A DNA stretch of 64,000 bases from Methylobacter luteus IMV-B-3098 (GCF_000427625.1 NZ_KE386569.1:4047312-4111311); one strand, 5' to 3'. Positions 1 through 9,031 are shown, numbered from the stretch's first letter. Program-made: numbers and translations. The notes: generated by a model from the letters alone, not told the origin.

Positions 1-44
1 TCAGCCACCCGGCTGCGTAAATCTTCGGAATAAGGCTTGGGCAT
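1..44 (-). mobile_element. IS630-type transposase, N-terminal start only (runs off window)
   Basis: The reverse strand from 44 reads MPKPYSEDLRSRVA, the characteristic opening of IS630-family transposases, and continues beyond the left edge. Only 14 codons are visible, so the family is recognised from this N-terminal motif alone. The 45-105 stretch upstream of its start would be the end of the insertion sequence. It abuts the truncated ATPase at 81-551, so the element probably inserted into or deleted the 5' part of that gene. IS630 elements target TA dinucleotides; the exact junction cannot be fixed here. Confidence 0.6.
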
Positions 45-80
45 GATAAAAATGGCTCATTTCGTTTAACAAGAGGTTAG

Positions 81-551
81 TTTATATCATGTTTTTATCT
101 AAAAGATAATTGCTCTAAAACGACCGAAGAAGGGCGTGTTTTACTTAAATTTCAAGATGGTGCATTCGAAGATCCATTTTTAGCAAGATATGTTTCGGAC
201 GGTACTATTAAAATGTTGGCTTATTTGACGTTGCTTTATGATCCTAACCCACACCCATTGTTGTGTATTGAAGAACCAGAAAATCAATTGTACCCAAGAC
301 TATTATCAGAGCTAGCAGAAGAATTTAGAGCGTATTCTGAGAGTGGTGGGCAAGTTTTTGTTTCAACACATTCCCCCGATTTTCTGAATGCCACAGAATT
401 GGAAGAAGTATTTTGGTTGGTGAAAAAAGATGGCTATACCGAGATAAAACGCGCGTCAGAGGACGCTCAAATCTCAGCCTATATGCAAGAAGGCGATCAA
501 ATGGGCTATTTATGGAAGCAAGGCTTTTTTGACGGGGTTGACCCCGAATGA
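81..551 (+). pseudogene. AAA-family (OLD/AAA15-like) ATPase, C-terminal fragment
   Basis: The reading frame is open from 81 and homologous-looking sequence begins near 108 (TTEEGRVLLKF, then DGAFEDPFLARYVSDGT). It carries a Walker B-type CIEEPENQLYP and a switch-histidine motif VSTHSPDF, typical of SMC/OLD-like AAA_21 ATPases. The Walker A half is missing, cut off by the IS630-type element upstream. An internal ATG at 213 could give a 112-residue product, but without a P-loop it cannot be a working ATPase. The stop overlaps the start of the next gene by 4 bases (ATGA), the usual arrangement for these ATPase/DUF4276 pairs. Its base composition is more AT-rich than the nitrate island. Confidence 0.7.
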
Positions 552-1114
552 ATTATTTAGTCTTTTTGCTCGAAGAACTTTCTGCAGCGGAAATGCTGAA
601 AGGAATATTACCAAAAATACTACCTGAAGGAATTAATGTGAAATACATTGTTTTTGAAGGTAAGCAGGATTTAGAAAAACAATTGGAACGTCGTTTAAAA
701 GGTTGGCAATATCCCAATTCGGCTTTTATAGTTATGCGCGATAAAAATAGTGGTGATGGTTTAGTGATAAAAGCTCGATTAGCCGAAAAAGTAAACGCCA
801 GTGGCAAACGGGAAGTAACTTTGATTCGGATCGCTTGCGCTGAGCTAGAAAGCTTTTATTTAGGTGATCTTAACGCAGTTGAACTGGGACTTGGAATCTC
901 GAATTTGGCAAAAAAGCAGCAGGAAAGAAAATATCGCTCACCAGATGCACTTTCTAATCCATCTCAAGAATTGCAAAATCTATCGCAACGAAAATATCAG
1001 AAAGTTGCCGGTTCCCGTGCAATTGCGCCATACCTCAAAACAGATGGATCAAATCTCTCGAATAGTTTTAATGTGCTGTTAATGGGAATTGAAAAATTGA
1101 TTAGCAACATATGA
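548..1114 (+). CDS. DUF4276 (TOPRIM-like) protein, partner of AAA ATPase
   Basis: A 188-residue protein starting MNYLVFLLEELSAAEML. The early acidic motif (LLEELSA), a central MRDKNSGD and a later ELESFYLGD are the conserved acidic positions of DUF4276 proteins, which are regarded as TOPRIM-like nuclease folds. It is translationally coupled to the truncated ATPase by an ATGA overlap. ATPase plus TOPRIM-like two-gene cassettes resemble anti-phage modules such as PARIS or OLD-type systems; that role is inferred. The gene itself looks intact, but its partner is broken, so the system is probably inactive here. Confidence 0.65.
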   Translation: MNYLVFLLEELSAAEMLKGILPKILPEGINVKYIVFEGKQDLEKQLERRLKGWQYPNSAFIVMRDKNSGDGLVIKARLAEKVNASGKREVTLIRIACAELESFYLGDLNAVELGLGISNLAKKQQERKYRSPDALSNPSQELQNLSQRKYQKVAGSRAIAPYLKTDGSNLSNSFNVLLMGIEKLISNI

Positions 1115-1425
1115 AACTCAAATTTAAACACCAAACCTATCTGTAACAGCTCGCATTTAAAAATGGCTGTATGGCGGATGATTCGTAGGGTGGATTTACC
1201 TTGGCAATCCACCAATAAACGGAGCCTTAAAACCGTAACGTCCCCCAATAATACTTGGCCTGTTTGAAATGGCGGTTTGCTGCGCGAAACCGCCCTACGC
1301 TGTTGTTGCAAGCAAAGCTCTGCAAGCTGTTGAGCAACACAGCTTACGGGTTGCAGCATTGATTATTTACTGGTACAGAATCAATAAAAATAATTTTGCG
1401 CAGGCGCTGGAGGCGTATGCCATTC
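1115..1425. repeat. Intergenic gap with short palindromic repeats
   Basis: No convincing gene. Two REP-like inverted repeats are visible: GTGGATT...AATCCAC at 1190-1212 and GGCGGTTT...AAACCGCC at 1271-1294, the latter ending in CCCTACG as in other small palindromes of this window. Open frames here on both strands are composition artefacts. Confidence 0.4.
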
Positions 1426-1719
1426 CTATAAAGCCTCGTATACTATTTCTTCCTCCACCGGAACCTGATGGCCTTTGCCATACATGCACTGGATATAGCC
1501 GATATCATAACCTTGCTGGCCTTCCTCTTTAGAGTCGGGCTCTTTTTGCGACGCCGTGATCAGTTCGCGGGCGTACCGCCTGCACATTACATCATCGGCA
1601 TGGAACCGGTCAAAGGTCTTGCCGTTGCCCGGCAACACCAGAACACTGGGGCCGGTCGGCATTGTCGAGCATGAGCAAAGCATGGAGATGAGCATTAAGA
1701 ATTTTAAAGTCCGCAACAT
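1426..1719 (-). CDS. Small lipoprotein, glycine-zipper-like hypothetical
   Basis: The start at 1719 is chosen because GGAGGG lies just upstream; a longer frame to 1830 has no ribosome site. The 97-residue product begins MLRTLKFLMLISMLCSCSTMPTGPS, a lipoprotein signal with the lipobox LCSC, so it should be lipid-anchored. The following VLVLPGNGKTFDRF segment resembles a family of proteobacterial lipoproteins annotated as glycine-zipper or hypothetical. The function is unknown. It lies just downstream of another small exported protein on the same strand, with a gap of about 134 bases. Confidence 0.65.
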   Translation of the reverse strand: MLRTLKFLMLISMLCSCSTMPTGPSVLVLPGNGKTFDRFHADDVMCRRYARELITASQKEPDSKEEGQQGYDIGYIQCMYGKGHQVPVEEEIVYEAL

Positions 1720-1853
1720 TTTGCAATCCCTCCGTTCAGGAACGATCTTTTTCCAGGCAATGAGCACTTCCTTGCATGAGACGCATACATTGAACGTGCA
1801 GTTATTTAATATTCGTAGTTTGAGGATCATGGGGTTGTACGATGGCCATGGCG

Positions 1854-2213
1854 TCAGCGCCGTCTCAAGCCGCCAAAGCCTCCTCCGCTGAACCCCTTGC
1901 TACCGCCGCCTCCGCCGCGGCTGCCGCCCCTATAGCGGCTTCCCCAACCGTAATTTCTGGGGCCGTATCTATAGTGCCCATAAGGCTTATATCCATAATA
2001 AGGACGGTATCCATAAGGGCGATACCCATAACGGTAACCATATGGGCGGTAACTATAATAGCTGTAAGGCGAGAAACCTAAGCTAAAACCGTAATAAGGA
2101 CTGCTGCCACCGTAAACTCCTACCTGCCCATAAGGATGAGCATAGAAAGCGCAGCTTTGGATAATACAGGCAAGTCCAATTATGGCCAACGAAGATAAGA
2201 TTCGCTTTTTCAT
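1854..2213 (-). CDS. Tyr/Gly/Arg-rich small lipoprotein
   Basis: A 119-residue protein with a signal peptide and lipobox (MKKRILSSLAIIGLACIIQSC), followed by a low-complexity region of Gly-Tyr-Arg-Pro repeats (for example YGYRYGYRPYGYRPY) and a Gly/Ser/Arg-rich tail. GGGAGG precedes the ATG at a good distance. Such proteins are probably envelope-associated; no enzymatic motif is present and the function is unknown. It is the middle of three same-strand genes for exported proteins (2903 to 1426). Confidence 0.65.
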   Translation of the reverse strand: MKKRILSSLAIIGLACIIQSCAFYAHPYGQVGVYGGSSPYYGFSLGFSPYSYYSYRPYGYRYGYRPYGYRPYYGYKPYGHYRYGPRNYGWGSRYRGGSRGGGGGSKGFSGGGFGGLRRR

Positions 2214-2264
2214 AATTGCCTCCCTTTAAGGTCGTGCTTGTTAGATTAAGAAGGTCTAATGGCT

Positions 2265-2903
2265 CTACTGAAGTCCGGGCGTTTTTGTTGTGCCGTCGCC
2301 GGTTCCAACAGAGGACTCATCTGTATTCCTGCTTGCATTTTTCCGGTGTTCTTGCGGTATGGAATCATAGACATCAGTAAAGTGAATCACGCCCTGACTA
2401 TCGGTATAGCGGTAAATCACTTTATTGCCCGGCGTTTGGTCGACGGGAGGTGTCGGATCAGGATTAACATTTAATCCAAGCTTGGCTTTAACCTCACCGA
2501 CAAGTTTCAGCGCCTGATCCTTCGTGAAGGCGATCTTCTTTTGATCGCTAGCGGCGGCAACCCCCTTCTCGATGTCGTCCAGCGCGACCGGAGTGACCGG
2601 GCGTTTCGAAACCCACCCCTTTTTGGGCTTAATGCCCGAGTTGTTCAACAGTTCTTCAGCCTTTGCTCCGTCCTCAATTGGACCAAGCTTTAACGCTTCA
2701 GCAAGTTGCGTGGCGAAAGTGCCCTCGGTAACGGGCGTTTGCCCTGCCGGCGAGTTGGTATCGGTCTGCTTGGTTGAAGGCGTTGGCGGCGGCGCGGCCT
2801 TCTCCTCGCCTTGTCCGTAAGAGACTGTCAAAGGCAGGGACAAGGTGAGAAGAAAAGTGCTCAGAACGCGAATGAAGTGCCATTTACAGCCATGTGGGGA
2901 CAT
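2265..2903 (-). CDS. DUF4124-domain secreted protein
   Basis: About 212 residues. ATG at 2903 is preferred over the GTG at 2912 because AAGGTG sits 8 bases before it. An N-terminal hydrophobic segment (FIRVLSTFLLTLSLPLTVS) acts as signal peptide, followed by a Pro/Thr-rich linker. Near the C-terminus, VIYRYTDSQGVIHFTDV is the DUF4124 signature (aromatic, D-x-x-G-x-x-H-F-T-D). DUF4124 proteins are periplasmic or envelope proteins of unknown function. The middle contains a helical segment with many Lys/Ala. Confidence 0.65.
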   Translation of the reverse strand: MSPHGCKWHFIRVLSTFLLTLSLPLTVSYGQGEEKAAPPPTPSTKQTDTNSPAGQTPVTEGTFATQLAEALKLGPIEDGAKAEELLNNSGIKPKKGWVSKRPVTPVALDDIEKGVAAASDQKKIAFTKDQALKLVGEVKAKLGLNVNPDPTPPVDQTPGNKVIYRYTDSQGVIHFTDVYDSIPQEHRKNASRNTDESSVGTGDGTTKTPGLQ

Positions 2904-3306
2904 GATTGACACACCTTGCTGAAAATAAAAATTTTGACTATGTGATCGGTTTGTCGTTCAATGGATTTTGGATAGGGGTAAGGACAGGGCGAGAAATAAC
3001 TTCTCTGGATTTTGACGAGCAACAGGTGTGGGGGCGACTTAAGTCGCCCAAGGCGAATACCCTAAAGGGCACAAGTACCCAAAGGGCATAAATGAATTCG
3101 CCCCTACATGATTTCATCGACAAATCGGAAAGTTATTTTTTAACCGAATCCTAAGCAACAGTCTGGCGCGCAATCTCTCGGGCAGGGCTGGGCATTCTCG
3201 GCGGATATTGAACAGGTTGCCAGGCAATACCCTTAATCTGTTTACGCTGGCAGCCGCCCCTTGTTGTTTGTGGAAGAAATTGATGCCCCGGAACCCCGAG
3301 TTTCAA
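2904..3306. repeat. Intergenic gap with REP-like palindrome
   Basis: No supported gene. A perfect palindrome GGGCGACTTAAGTCGCCC lies at 3032-3049. It is followed by short direct motifs (accctaaagggc, acccaaagggc) and a GAATTCGCCCCTAC end, similar to the 'gcgaattaattcgcac' boxes elsewhere in the window. This looks like a non-coding dispersed repeat. Confidence 0.4.
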
Positions 3307-4560
3307 TTAGAAATTGACATTCATCTGCACCCAGATTTTCTGAGTATCGGTTGCAACCTGATCGGCATCATAATAAGCGTATTTAGCCAGTAGCGCGTAA
3401 TGCTTGCCGAACTTCTTGACGGCCAGAAAATCCCATTCCTTGCCGTAATGGATTTGCCCCGTATCGTCGCTGAAATCATGGAACACGCCGGTCAGCATCA
3501 GGCTGCCGTTGTCCAAAGAGGCGCTCAAGGTGCCGAACACATCGCGGATACCGTCATTGGGCGTCACCAGGAACTGATCCGCCCAGCCCTGGAAGGCGTG
3601 ATTGGTGCCCAGCGGCGTAATGAAGCGTTTGTTGGCGCCGAAGCCGTTCAGTTGCTCCATGGCGCCCTGAACCGTAATCATGCTGAATGCGGTAAATCCG
3701 CCCATCAGATTGAAGCGGTCGGCTTCATAATCGGTCGGGCTGTGCTGGTAATCTTTTTGAAAGCTCCATTCGGCCGTATAAAGCGCGGTCAGCTTGTCAT
3801 TAACCTTCGTTTTGCCGTCGAAGCGCAGGCCGTAAGTCTGGTTCGATTTGGCGTAGTTTTCGGACTCCGTGTAATCCAGCCAGTAGCCGTAACCGATCAG
3901 ATTGCCGTAATCGCCGGCTTTATAGCTGATGTTCAGTATCGGGGCATTGATATTCTCGGTAGTGCCCGTGAACGTGTTGACGTTGCCGATATAGCCGGCG
4001 TTGACGGTCAGCCCGTACAGGGTCTGGTTATTGTGCGTGATCAGCACCGAATCGAACGTCGTTTCGAGCTGGCGCCAGCCGACGTTGCCGATAAAGCGGT
4101 CGTCATCGAGCTTGATGCGCTGCCGGCCGCCCTTGATGACCGTGTCGGGAATGCCGGAGTAGCTGATCCAGAGCTGGTTCAGCTCATTTACATCAGGGTC
4201 GGCAACGGTTGAGAATTCGGGCTTGTTGCCCAGTCCGTTATTGTAATCGCTCTGCAGGACATAGTTGCCTTCGTATTCGACATAACCTTGCAGGCCGTGG
4301 AATACGGGCGAGAGCAAACCCAGGCGCAGGCGTGCCGTATTGGCATTGGCCGTTTTCGGGTTGCCGGGGCCTTTGTCCTGATCGACGTTTTCATAACGGT
4401 AATTCAGGTCAAACTTCACCGCACCGTTGTGGCCGTAATGATAAAAGTTCAGCGCATCTTCAATCGACTGGGTCAGGCTGACGGCCGAGGCTGTTGTGCT
4501 GGCTGCGGATAGCGCTAACAGTGTAGCCGAGGCGCAACCGAATGGTATTTTTTGCGGCAT
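3307..4560 (-). CDS. Outer-membrane porin, alginate-export-like, in nitrate operon
   Basis: A 417-residue protein with a Sec signal peptide (cleavage after ASTTASA) and alternating amphipathic strands typical of a beta-barrel, ending in an aromatic residue (VNF), as outer-membrane proteins do. Motifs such as FDLNYRYENVDQD, GGRQRIKLDDDRFIGNVGWRQ and FQGWADQF match the alginate-export/OprD-like porin group. It is the last gene after nrtA, the permease and the ATPase on the same strand, 19 bases beyond the ATPase stop. It is therefore likely to admit nitrate or nitrite to the periplasm; the substrate is inferred from context. Confidence 0.75.
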   Translation of the reverse strand: MPQKIPFGCASATLLALSAASTTASAVSLTQSIEDALNFYHYGHNGAVKFDLNYRYENVDQDKGPGNPKTANANTARLRLGLLSPVFHGLQGYVEYEGNYVLQSDYNNGLGNKPEFSTVADPDVNELNQLWISYSGIPDTVIKGGRQRIKLDDDRFIGNVGWRQLETTFDSVLITHNNQTLYGLTVNAGYIGNVNTFTGTTENINAPILNISYKAGDYGNLIGYGYWLDYTESENYAKSNQTYGLRFDGKTKVNDKLTALYTAEWSFQKDYQHSPTDYEADRFNLMGGFTAFSMITVQGAMEQLNGFGANKRFITPLGTNHAFQGWADQFLVTPNDGIRDVFGTLSASLDNGSLMLTGVFHDFSDDTGQIHYGKEWDFLAVKKFGKHYALLAKYAYYDADQVATDTQKIWVQMNVNF

Positions 4561-4579
4561 AGGGTTTCTCTTGTGTTAA

Positions 4580-6331
4580 TTAGTGTGTGTGATCACATTC
4601 GGTCAGAAAGGTCAGGATGCTTTCCCGATATTCATAGTAATCGGCGTGTTCCAGCAGGGCTTTGCGGGTGCGCGGACGGGGCAGGTCAATGTTTTGAATC
4701 TTGCCGATCCGGGCATGCGGCCCATTGGTCATCATGACTACGCGGTCCGCCACCAGAATGGCTTCGTCGACATCATGCGTGACCACGATCGCCGTTACCT
4801 GTGTCCGCTCCCAGACTTCCATCAGGACTTCCTGCAATTCCCAGCGCGTCAGGGAGTCGAGCATGCCGAAAGGCTCATCCAGCAGCAGCAGCTTGGGCGA
4901 CAGGGCGAAGGCGCGCGCGATGCCGACGCGCTGGCGCATGCCGTTGGACAGGTCGGCGGCTTTTTTATAAAGAGAATCGCCCAGGCCGACCCGGGTCAGA
5001 TAGTATTCGACGATATCGTTGCGTTCGGATCTGGAGGCATGCGGATAGACTTTATCGACGCCCAGCGCGACATTTTCAAAAGCGGTCAGCCACGGGAACA
5101 GGCTGGGCGACTGGAACACCACGCCGCGATCCGGGCCGGCGCCGTCGATCTCTTTATTGTCGAGGATGATGACGCCTTCGGAGACGCTGTTCAGTCCGGC
5201 CGTCATCGATAAGACGGTCGACTTGCCGCAGCCTGAATGGCCGATGATCGAGATGAATTCGCCTTTTTTGACTTTCAGGTCAAAACCATCCACGACCTTG
5301 ACGGTGCTGTTGCCGTCGGGCGTCGGGTAAATTTTCGACAGTTGGGAAAACTCAAGATAGCGCGGCCTGCCCAGATCATTGCGGCCGGACTTCAAAGCCG
5401 GATTGCCCGGATGCCAATCATGGCTGGTATTGGGCCTTACATCAGGCAGCATGACGGTGTCGCGGCCTGAGACCTGCGTTTTTTCGATGCCGATAGCCAT
5501 CAGGTATTGCGTGATTTCGGCGCGCAATTTCTTGAATTTCTCGTTGTGGTTTAAAGCCGTCCGGTCTCTCGGGCGTTCGATGTCGATGATGAAATCGGGG
5601 CCGAATGTGGCATCGGGGCCGGGATTAAGCGGGATAACGCGGTCGGCCATGTAAATCGCTTCATCGACGTCATTGGTGATCAGGATCACGGTTTTCTTGT
5701 CCTGCTCCCAGATTTGCAGGATTTCATCCTGCAAGTTCCCGCGCGTCAGCGCATCCAAGGCGCTGAGCGGCTCGTCCAACAGCAGAATATCGGGATTGGC
5801 GGCCAGGGCCCGGGCGACGTTGACGCGCTGGCGCATGCCGCCCGACAGCTCAGCCGGTTTTTTATCCATGGCCGCGCCCAGATTGACCATGCGCACGTAT
5901 TTTTCGGTATGCGCGCGGCGTTGCGCCAACGGCCAGTCCTTAAAAATCTGGTCGACCGCCAGGGCCACGTTTTCGAAAACCGTCAGCCACGGCATCAAAG
6001 AATAGTTTTGAAACACGACGCCGCGGTCCGGCCCCGGCGCGGTGATGGGCTGGCCCTGTTTCAGCACATCGCCGCTGTCGGCTTCGATCAGGCCGGCTAT
6101 CGTCGATACCAGCGTGGTTTTGCCGCTGCCGGAAAAGCCGACGATGGCGATGAACTCTCCGGCCCTGATATCCAGGTTGATGTCCTTCAGGATGGAGACT
6201 TTATCCTTGCCCGTGCCGTAGGATTTGCAGACCTGTTTCAATTCCAGCAACGGCGCCTGCGCGTCATTGGACGGGGCAGGCGGCTGGAGGATGGGTTCAT
6301 TGGCAACAATTTTGAGTTTGATCGCGGACAT
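4580..6331 (-). CDS. nrtCD: Nitrate ABC transporter ATPase, two fused nucleotide-binding domains
   Basis: A 583-residue protein with two complete ABC ATPase domains in one chain. Domain 1 has Walker A GFSGSGKTT (65-73), signature LSGGM and Walker B ILLLDEP. Domain 2 has Walker A GHSGCGKST (364-372), signature LSNGM (461-465) and Walker B LLLLDEP. The domains resemble the ATPases of nitrate/taurine-type importers; cyanobacteria encode NrtC and NrtD separately. The switch histidine of domain 1 is Asn220 (ITNDVDEA) while domain 2 keeps His519 (VTHDVDEA). The two composite ATP sites should therefore be unequal. It lies between the permease and porin genes and would energise nitrate import at the inner membrane. 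Confidence 0.88.
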   Translation of the reverse strand: MSAIKLKIVANEPILQPPAPSNDAQAPLLELKQVCKSYGTGKDKVSILKDINLDIRAGEFIAIVGFSGSGKTTLVSTIAGLIEADSGDVLKQGQPITAPGPDRGVVFQNYSLMPWLTVFENVALAVDQIFKDWPLAQRRAHTEKYVRMVNLGAAMDKKPAELSGGMRQRVNVARALAANPDILLLDEPLSALDALTRGNLQDEILQIWEQDKKTVILITNDVDEAIYMADRVIPLNPGPDATFGPDFIIDIERPRDRTALNHNEKFKKLRAEITQYLMAIGIEKTQVSGRDTVMLPDVRPNTSHDWHPGNPALKSGRNDLGRPRYLEFSQLSKIYPTPDGNSTVKVVDGFDLKVKKGEFISIIGHSGCGKSTVLSMTAGLNSVSEGVIILDNKEIDGAGPDRGVVFQSPSLFPWLTAFENVALGVDKVYPHASRSERNDIVEYYLTRVGLGDSLYKKAADLSNGMRQRVGIARAFALSPKLLLLDEPFGMLDSLTRWELQEVLMEVWERTQVTAIVVTHDVDEAILVADRVVMMTNGPHARIGKIQNIDLPRPRTRKALLEHADYYEYRESILTFLTECDHTH

Positions 6332-6344
6332 GTCAGGCTCCCGG

Positions 6345-7361
6345 TTAAAGTGTTTTGCCGAAAGTGAATACTTTCTGTAACGACTGCATGATGCGATCGA
6401 GCATGAAACCGATAATGCCGATCGTAAAAACAGCCACCATGATTCTGCTCAGCGAGTTGGAACTGCCGTTCTGGAACTCATCCCAGACGAATTTTCCAAG
6501 GCCCGGATTTTGCGCCAGCATTTCGGCCGCAATCAGCACCATCCAGCCCACGCCCAGAGACAGGCGCATGCCGGTGAAAATGTAGGGCAGGGCCGACGGC
6601 AGAATGATTTTCCTGATCTGCGTGGTCCAGTCCAGGCGCAGGACCTTGCCGACGTTGACCAGATCCTTATCGACGGACGAGACGCCGACCGCCGTATTGA
6701 TCAGCGTCGGCCATAACGAGCACAGCGTGACCGTGATCGCCGATGTCAGGAATGATTTTTCAAACCAGGAATCGTCCGTCGTGACGTAAACCGAGCTGAC
6801 GATCAAGGTCACGATAGGCAGCCAGGCCAGCGGCGATACCGGTTTGAAGATCTGGATGAGCGGATTCAGCGCCGTGTTGAAGACCGAACTCATGCCGCAT
6901 AAAATGCCGAGCGGTATGGCCGCCAGCGTGGCGATCACAAAGCCCGCGAAAACCGTGTAAAGACTGGTGACGATCTGGTCCACGTAGGTGGGCTTTCCGG
7001 TATATGGCCGTTTCTTGACGGACGCATCCGGATTTTCCGCCAGCAACTTTTCATTGCGCGCCTGCTGGCGCTGATAAAAGGCGGCTTCCTTCTGCCGTTC
7101 CGCATAATGCGCATCCACCAGTCCGCCTATTTCCTGCCAGACCGCGACGGGGCCGGGAATGGCGCCCAGGCTGGTGTTGACCTTGGAAGCCGAGAAACTC
7201 CAAAGGCCCAGGAACAGGATGAAGGCGATGATCGGAACACCCATCATCAGCCATAGTTCGCGGGCCTGCCGCGCGGGATTTTCACCGGCCGCTATTTTTA
7301 TGACCGGTACGAACCAGGTCAGGCCGGTCAGGTTGAAAAAATTGATCAGTTTACTGTTCAC
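6345..7361 (-). CDS. nrtB: Nitrate ABC transporter permease NrtB
   Basis: A 338-residue inner-membrane permease. The GTG at 7361 is chosen because AAGGAGGTG lies immediately upstream; the ATG at 7391 has no such site. It has a first membrane span near residues 40-60, a charged periplasmic loop, and then the BPD_transp_1 core with several spans. The EAA-type cytoplasmic loop reads A...GKVLRLDWTTQIRKIILPSALPYIFTG. It sits 13 bases upstream of the fused ATPase and follows nrtA in the same operon. It should form the nitrate channel of the importer. The N-terminal region with the repeated Gln/Arg loop is longer than in minimal permeases of this class. Confidence 0.88.
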   Translation of the reverse strand: MNSKLINFFNLTGLTWFVPVIKIAAGENPARQARELWLMMGVPIIAFILFLGLWSFSASKVNTSLGAIPGPVAVWQEIGGLVDAHYAERQKEAAFYQRQQARNEKLLAENPDASVKKRPYTGKPTYVDQIVTSLYTVFAGFVIATLAAIPLGILCGMSSVFNTALNPLIQIFKPVSPLAWLPIVTLIVSSVYVTTDDSWFEKSFLTSAITVTLCSLWPTLINTAVGVSSVDKDLVNVGKVLRLDWTTQIRKIILPSALPYIFTGMRLSLGVGWMVLIAAEMLAQNPGLGKFVWDEFQNGSSNSLSRIMVAVFTIGIIGFMLDRIMQSLQKVFTFGKTL

Positions 7362-7494
7362 AGGACACCTCCTTCTGTAGGGCTTTCGCATGAAGTCTGA
7401 GCGGCTCGGCGGCGTCTTAAAAAAAGATGCGTCCTTGCACCTATAAACATCCGTTGTTTAGCCAGAAGGGCTCACGATCAAGCTTGTTTAAAAG

Positions 7495-8868
7495 TTATTC
7501 AGTTACCTTGCCGCCGACCACTTTCTGCTTCCCTTTCAGGCCGATCGGGAATTTGGCCAGATAGTCGTTGGGCTTGCTGGCGTCGAACGCAATCTTGTCG
7601 ATAAAGAAGTCTTGCGCCGGTTTGATGCCGGTATCAGCCGGGAAATCGCCGGCCTTGGCCTTGCCTTCGGCGATCAGTTCCTTGGCCGCGGCCAGATAAA
7701 TATCGGGGCGATAGACTTTTTTAGCCGTTTCCATGTACCAGTCGTCGGGTTTGTATTCATTGATCTGCCCCCAGCGGCGCATCTGGGTCAGATACCAGAC
7801 CGCGCCGTCGTAGGCGGGATAACTGGCTGAATTACGGAAGAACGTGTTGAAATCGGGCAGAGGGCGTTTGTCGCCTTTTTCGTATTCAAAAGTGCCGGTC
7901 ATGCTGTTGGCGAGCACTTCATAGTCGGCGCCGACATATTGTTTTTGCGACAGCATCTCGATCGCTTCCTTGCGGTTTTTATTGTTGTCCTCATCCAGCC
8001 ACATGGCCGCGCGGATCAAAGCCTTGACTACCGCCAGATGGGTATTGGGGTATTTATCGGCCCATTCCTTGGTGACGCCGAACACTTTCTCGGGCGTGTC
8101 TTTCCAGAGTTCGTCATCGGTAATGACCGGTACGCCGATACCTTTGAATACCGCCTGCTGGTTCCAGGGCTCGCCTACGCAATAGCCGTAGATAGTGCCG
8201 GCTTCGATCGTGGCGGGCATTTGCGGCGGCGGCGTCACCGATAGCATGGCCTCGGCGTCGGTCTGGCCCGAGATATCCTGGGGCGGTTCGTAATAGCCCG
8301 GCTTGATGCCGCCGGCAGCCAGCCAGTAACGCAGTTTCAGGTTATGGGTGCCGACCGGAAAGGTCATGGCCATATTGAAAGGCTTGCCTTCGCTTTTGTA
8401 TTTGTCGACGACAGGCTTGAGGGCATCGGCTTTAATCGGGTGTACGGGTTTACCGTCCGCGACAGGTACGTTCGGCTTCATCTGTTTCCAGATGTCGTTC
8501 GAAACGGTAATGGCGTTGCCGTTGAAGCCCATGCTGAAGGCCGTCACGATATCGGCCTTGGTGCCGAAGCCGATGCTGGCGCCCAAAGGGGCCGGAGCGA
8601 GCATGTGCGAGCCGTCCAGTTCACCGCTGATGACGCGGTCCAGGACGACTTTCCAGTTTGCCTGAGCTTCCAGTTGCACATACAGACCTTCATCCTCAAA
8701 GAACCCTTTTTCATAAGCAACCGCCAAAGGGGCCATATCGGTGAGTTTGATAAAACCGAATTTCAGGTCTTCCTTCTCCAGTTTGCCGGCCGCAGCCAGA
8801 TTAGTCGTGGTCAATGCCAATGCCACCAACAACAATTTTTTAGCGGAGAACGTATTCATTTTTTTCAT
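7495..8868 (-). CDS. nrtA: Periplasmic nitrate-binding protein NrtA
   Basis: A 457-residue CmpA/NrtA-type substrate-binding protein with a Sec signal peptide (cleavage near TTTNLAAAG). The segments [44 protein letters not shown] and [10 protein letters not shown] are the conserved ligand-domain motifs of NrtA. It captures nitrate/nitrite and delivers it to NrtB. It is the first gene of the nrtA-nrtB-nrtCD-porin operon. Its 5' leader carries a sigma-54 promoter, two ANTAR-type hairpins and a terminator, described separately. The cytoplasmic NasS sensor, a homologue of NrtA lacking a signal peptide, is not seen in the window. Confidence 0.9.
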   Translation of the reverse strand: MKKMNTFSAKKLLLVALALTTTNLAAAGKLEKEDLKFGFIKLTDMAPLAVAYEKGFFEDEGLYVQLEAQANWKVVLDRVISGELDGSHMLAPAPLGASIGFGTKADIVTAFSMGFNGNAITVSNDIWKQMKPNVPVADGKPVHPIKADALKPVVDKYKSEGKPFNMAMTFPVGTHNLKLRYWLAAGGIKPGYYEPPQDISGQTDAEAMLSVTPPPQMPATIEAGTIYGYCVGEPWNQQAVFKGIGVPVITDDELWKDTPEKVFGVTKEWADKYPNTHLAVVKALIRAAMWLDEDNNKNRKEAIEMLSQKQYVGADYEVLANSMTGTFEYEKGDKRPLPDFNTFFRNSASYPAYDGAVWYLTQMRRWGQINEYKPDDWYMETAKKVYRPDIYLAAAKELIAEGKAKAGDFPADTGIKPAQDFFIDKIAFDASKPNDYLAKFPIGLKGKQKVVGGKVTE

Positions 8869-8892
8869 AGTGAGCTCTAAACAAAAACCGCG

Positions 8893-8952
8893 AAAAATAA
8901 AAAAGGCGCCTTCGCGTCATTGCCGAATCAGCAATGCACGAAAGACGCCTTT
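8893..8952 (-). terminator. Leader terminator upstream of nrtA (attenuator)
   Basis: On the minus strand a long stem (AAAGGCGtC...GcGCCTTT arms with an inner TGC/GCA stem around GATTCG) is followed by TTTTTTATTTTT at 8902-8893. It lies between the ANTAR hairpins and the nrtA start. It looks like a rho-independent terminator that must be overcome for nrtA transcription, as in nas leaders controlled by NasR/NasT. Confidence 0.8.
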
Positions 8953-8960
8953 GTCCCGTT

Positions 8961-9001
8961 TGCTCTACAGTGAGCAGTTATCTTGACTCCGACAGTGGAG
9001 T
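8961..9001 (-). promoter_or_regulatory. Tandem ANTAR-target hairpins (NasT-binding RNA) in nrtA leader
   Basis: Read on the minus strand, two adjacent hairpins have hexanucleotide loops: ACTCC-ACTGTC-GGAGT (9001-8986) and TGCTC-ACTGTA-GAGCA (8976-8961). Both loops have A at position 1 and G at position 4, the defining feature of RNA sites bound by ANTAR-domain antiterminators. The pair directly precedes the leader terminator, and the ANTAR protein NasT is encoded at 9438-10016. Binding of NasT to both loops is expected to disrupt termination. Confidence 0.85.
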
Positions 9002-9014
9002 ACTGAATTACTTA

Positions 9015-9031
9015 ATGCAATTCGGATGCCA
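9015..9031 (-). promoter_or_regulatory. Sigma-54 (-24/-12) promoter of the nrtA operon
   Basis: The minus strand reads TGGCAT-N5-TTGCAT, with GG and GC separated by exactly 10 bases, an almost perfect sigma-54 element. Transcription would start near 9004, just before the first ANTAR hairpin. Two NtrC-like sites lie about 110-145 bases upstream, a normal enhancer distance. Confidence 0.82.

Noticed and set aside
997-1359. 120-codon minus-strand frame
   Set aside because: Covers the end of the DUF4276 gene and a palindromic repeat region; no coding signal.
3400-4212. 270-codon plus-strand frame opposite the porin
   Set aside because: Shadow; the minus strand has a signal peptide and beta-barrel pattern.
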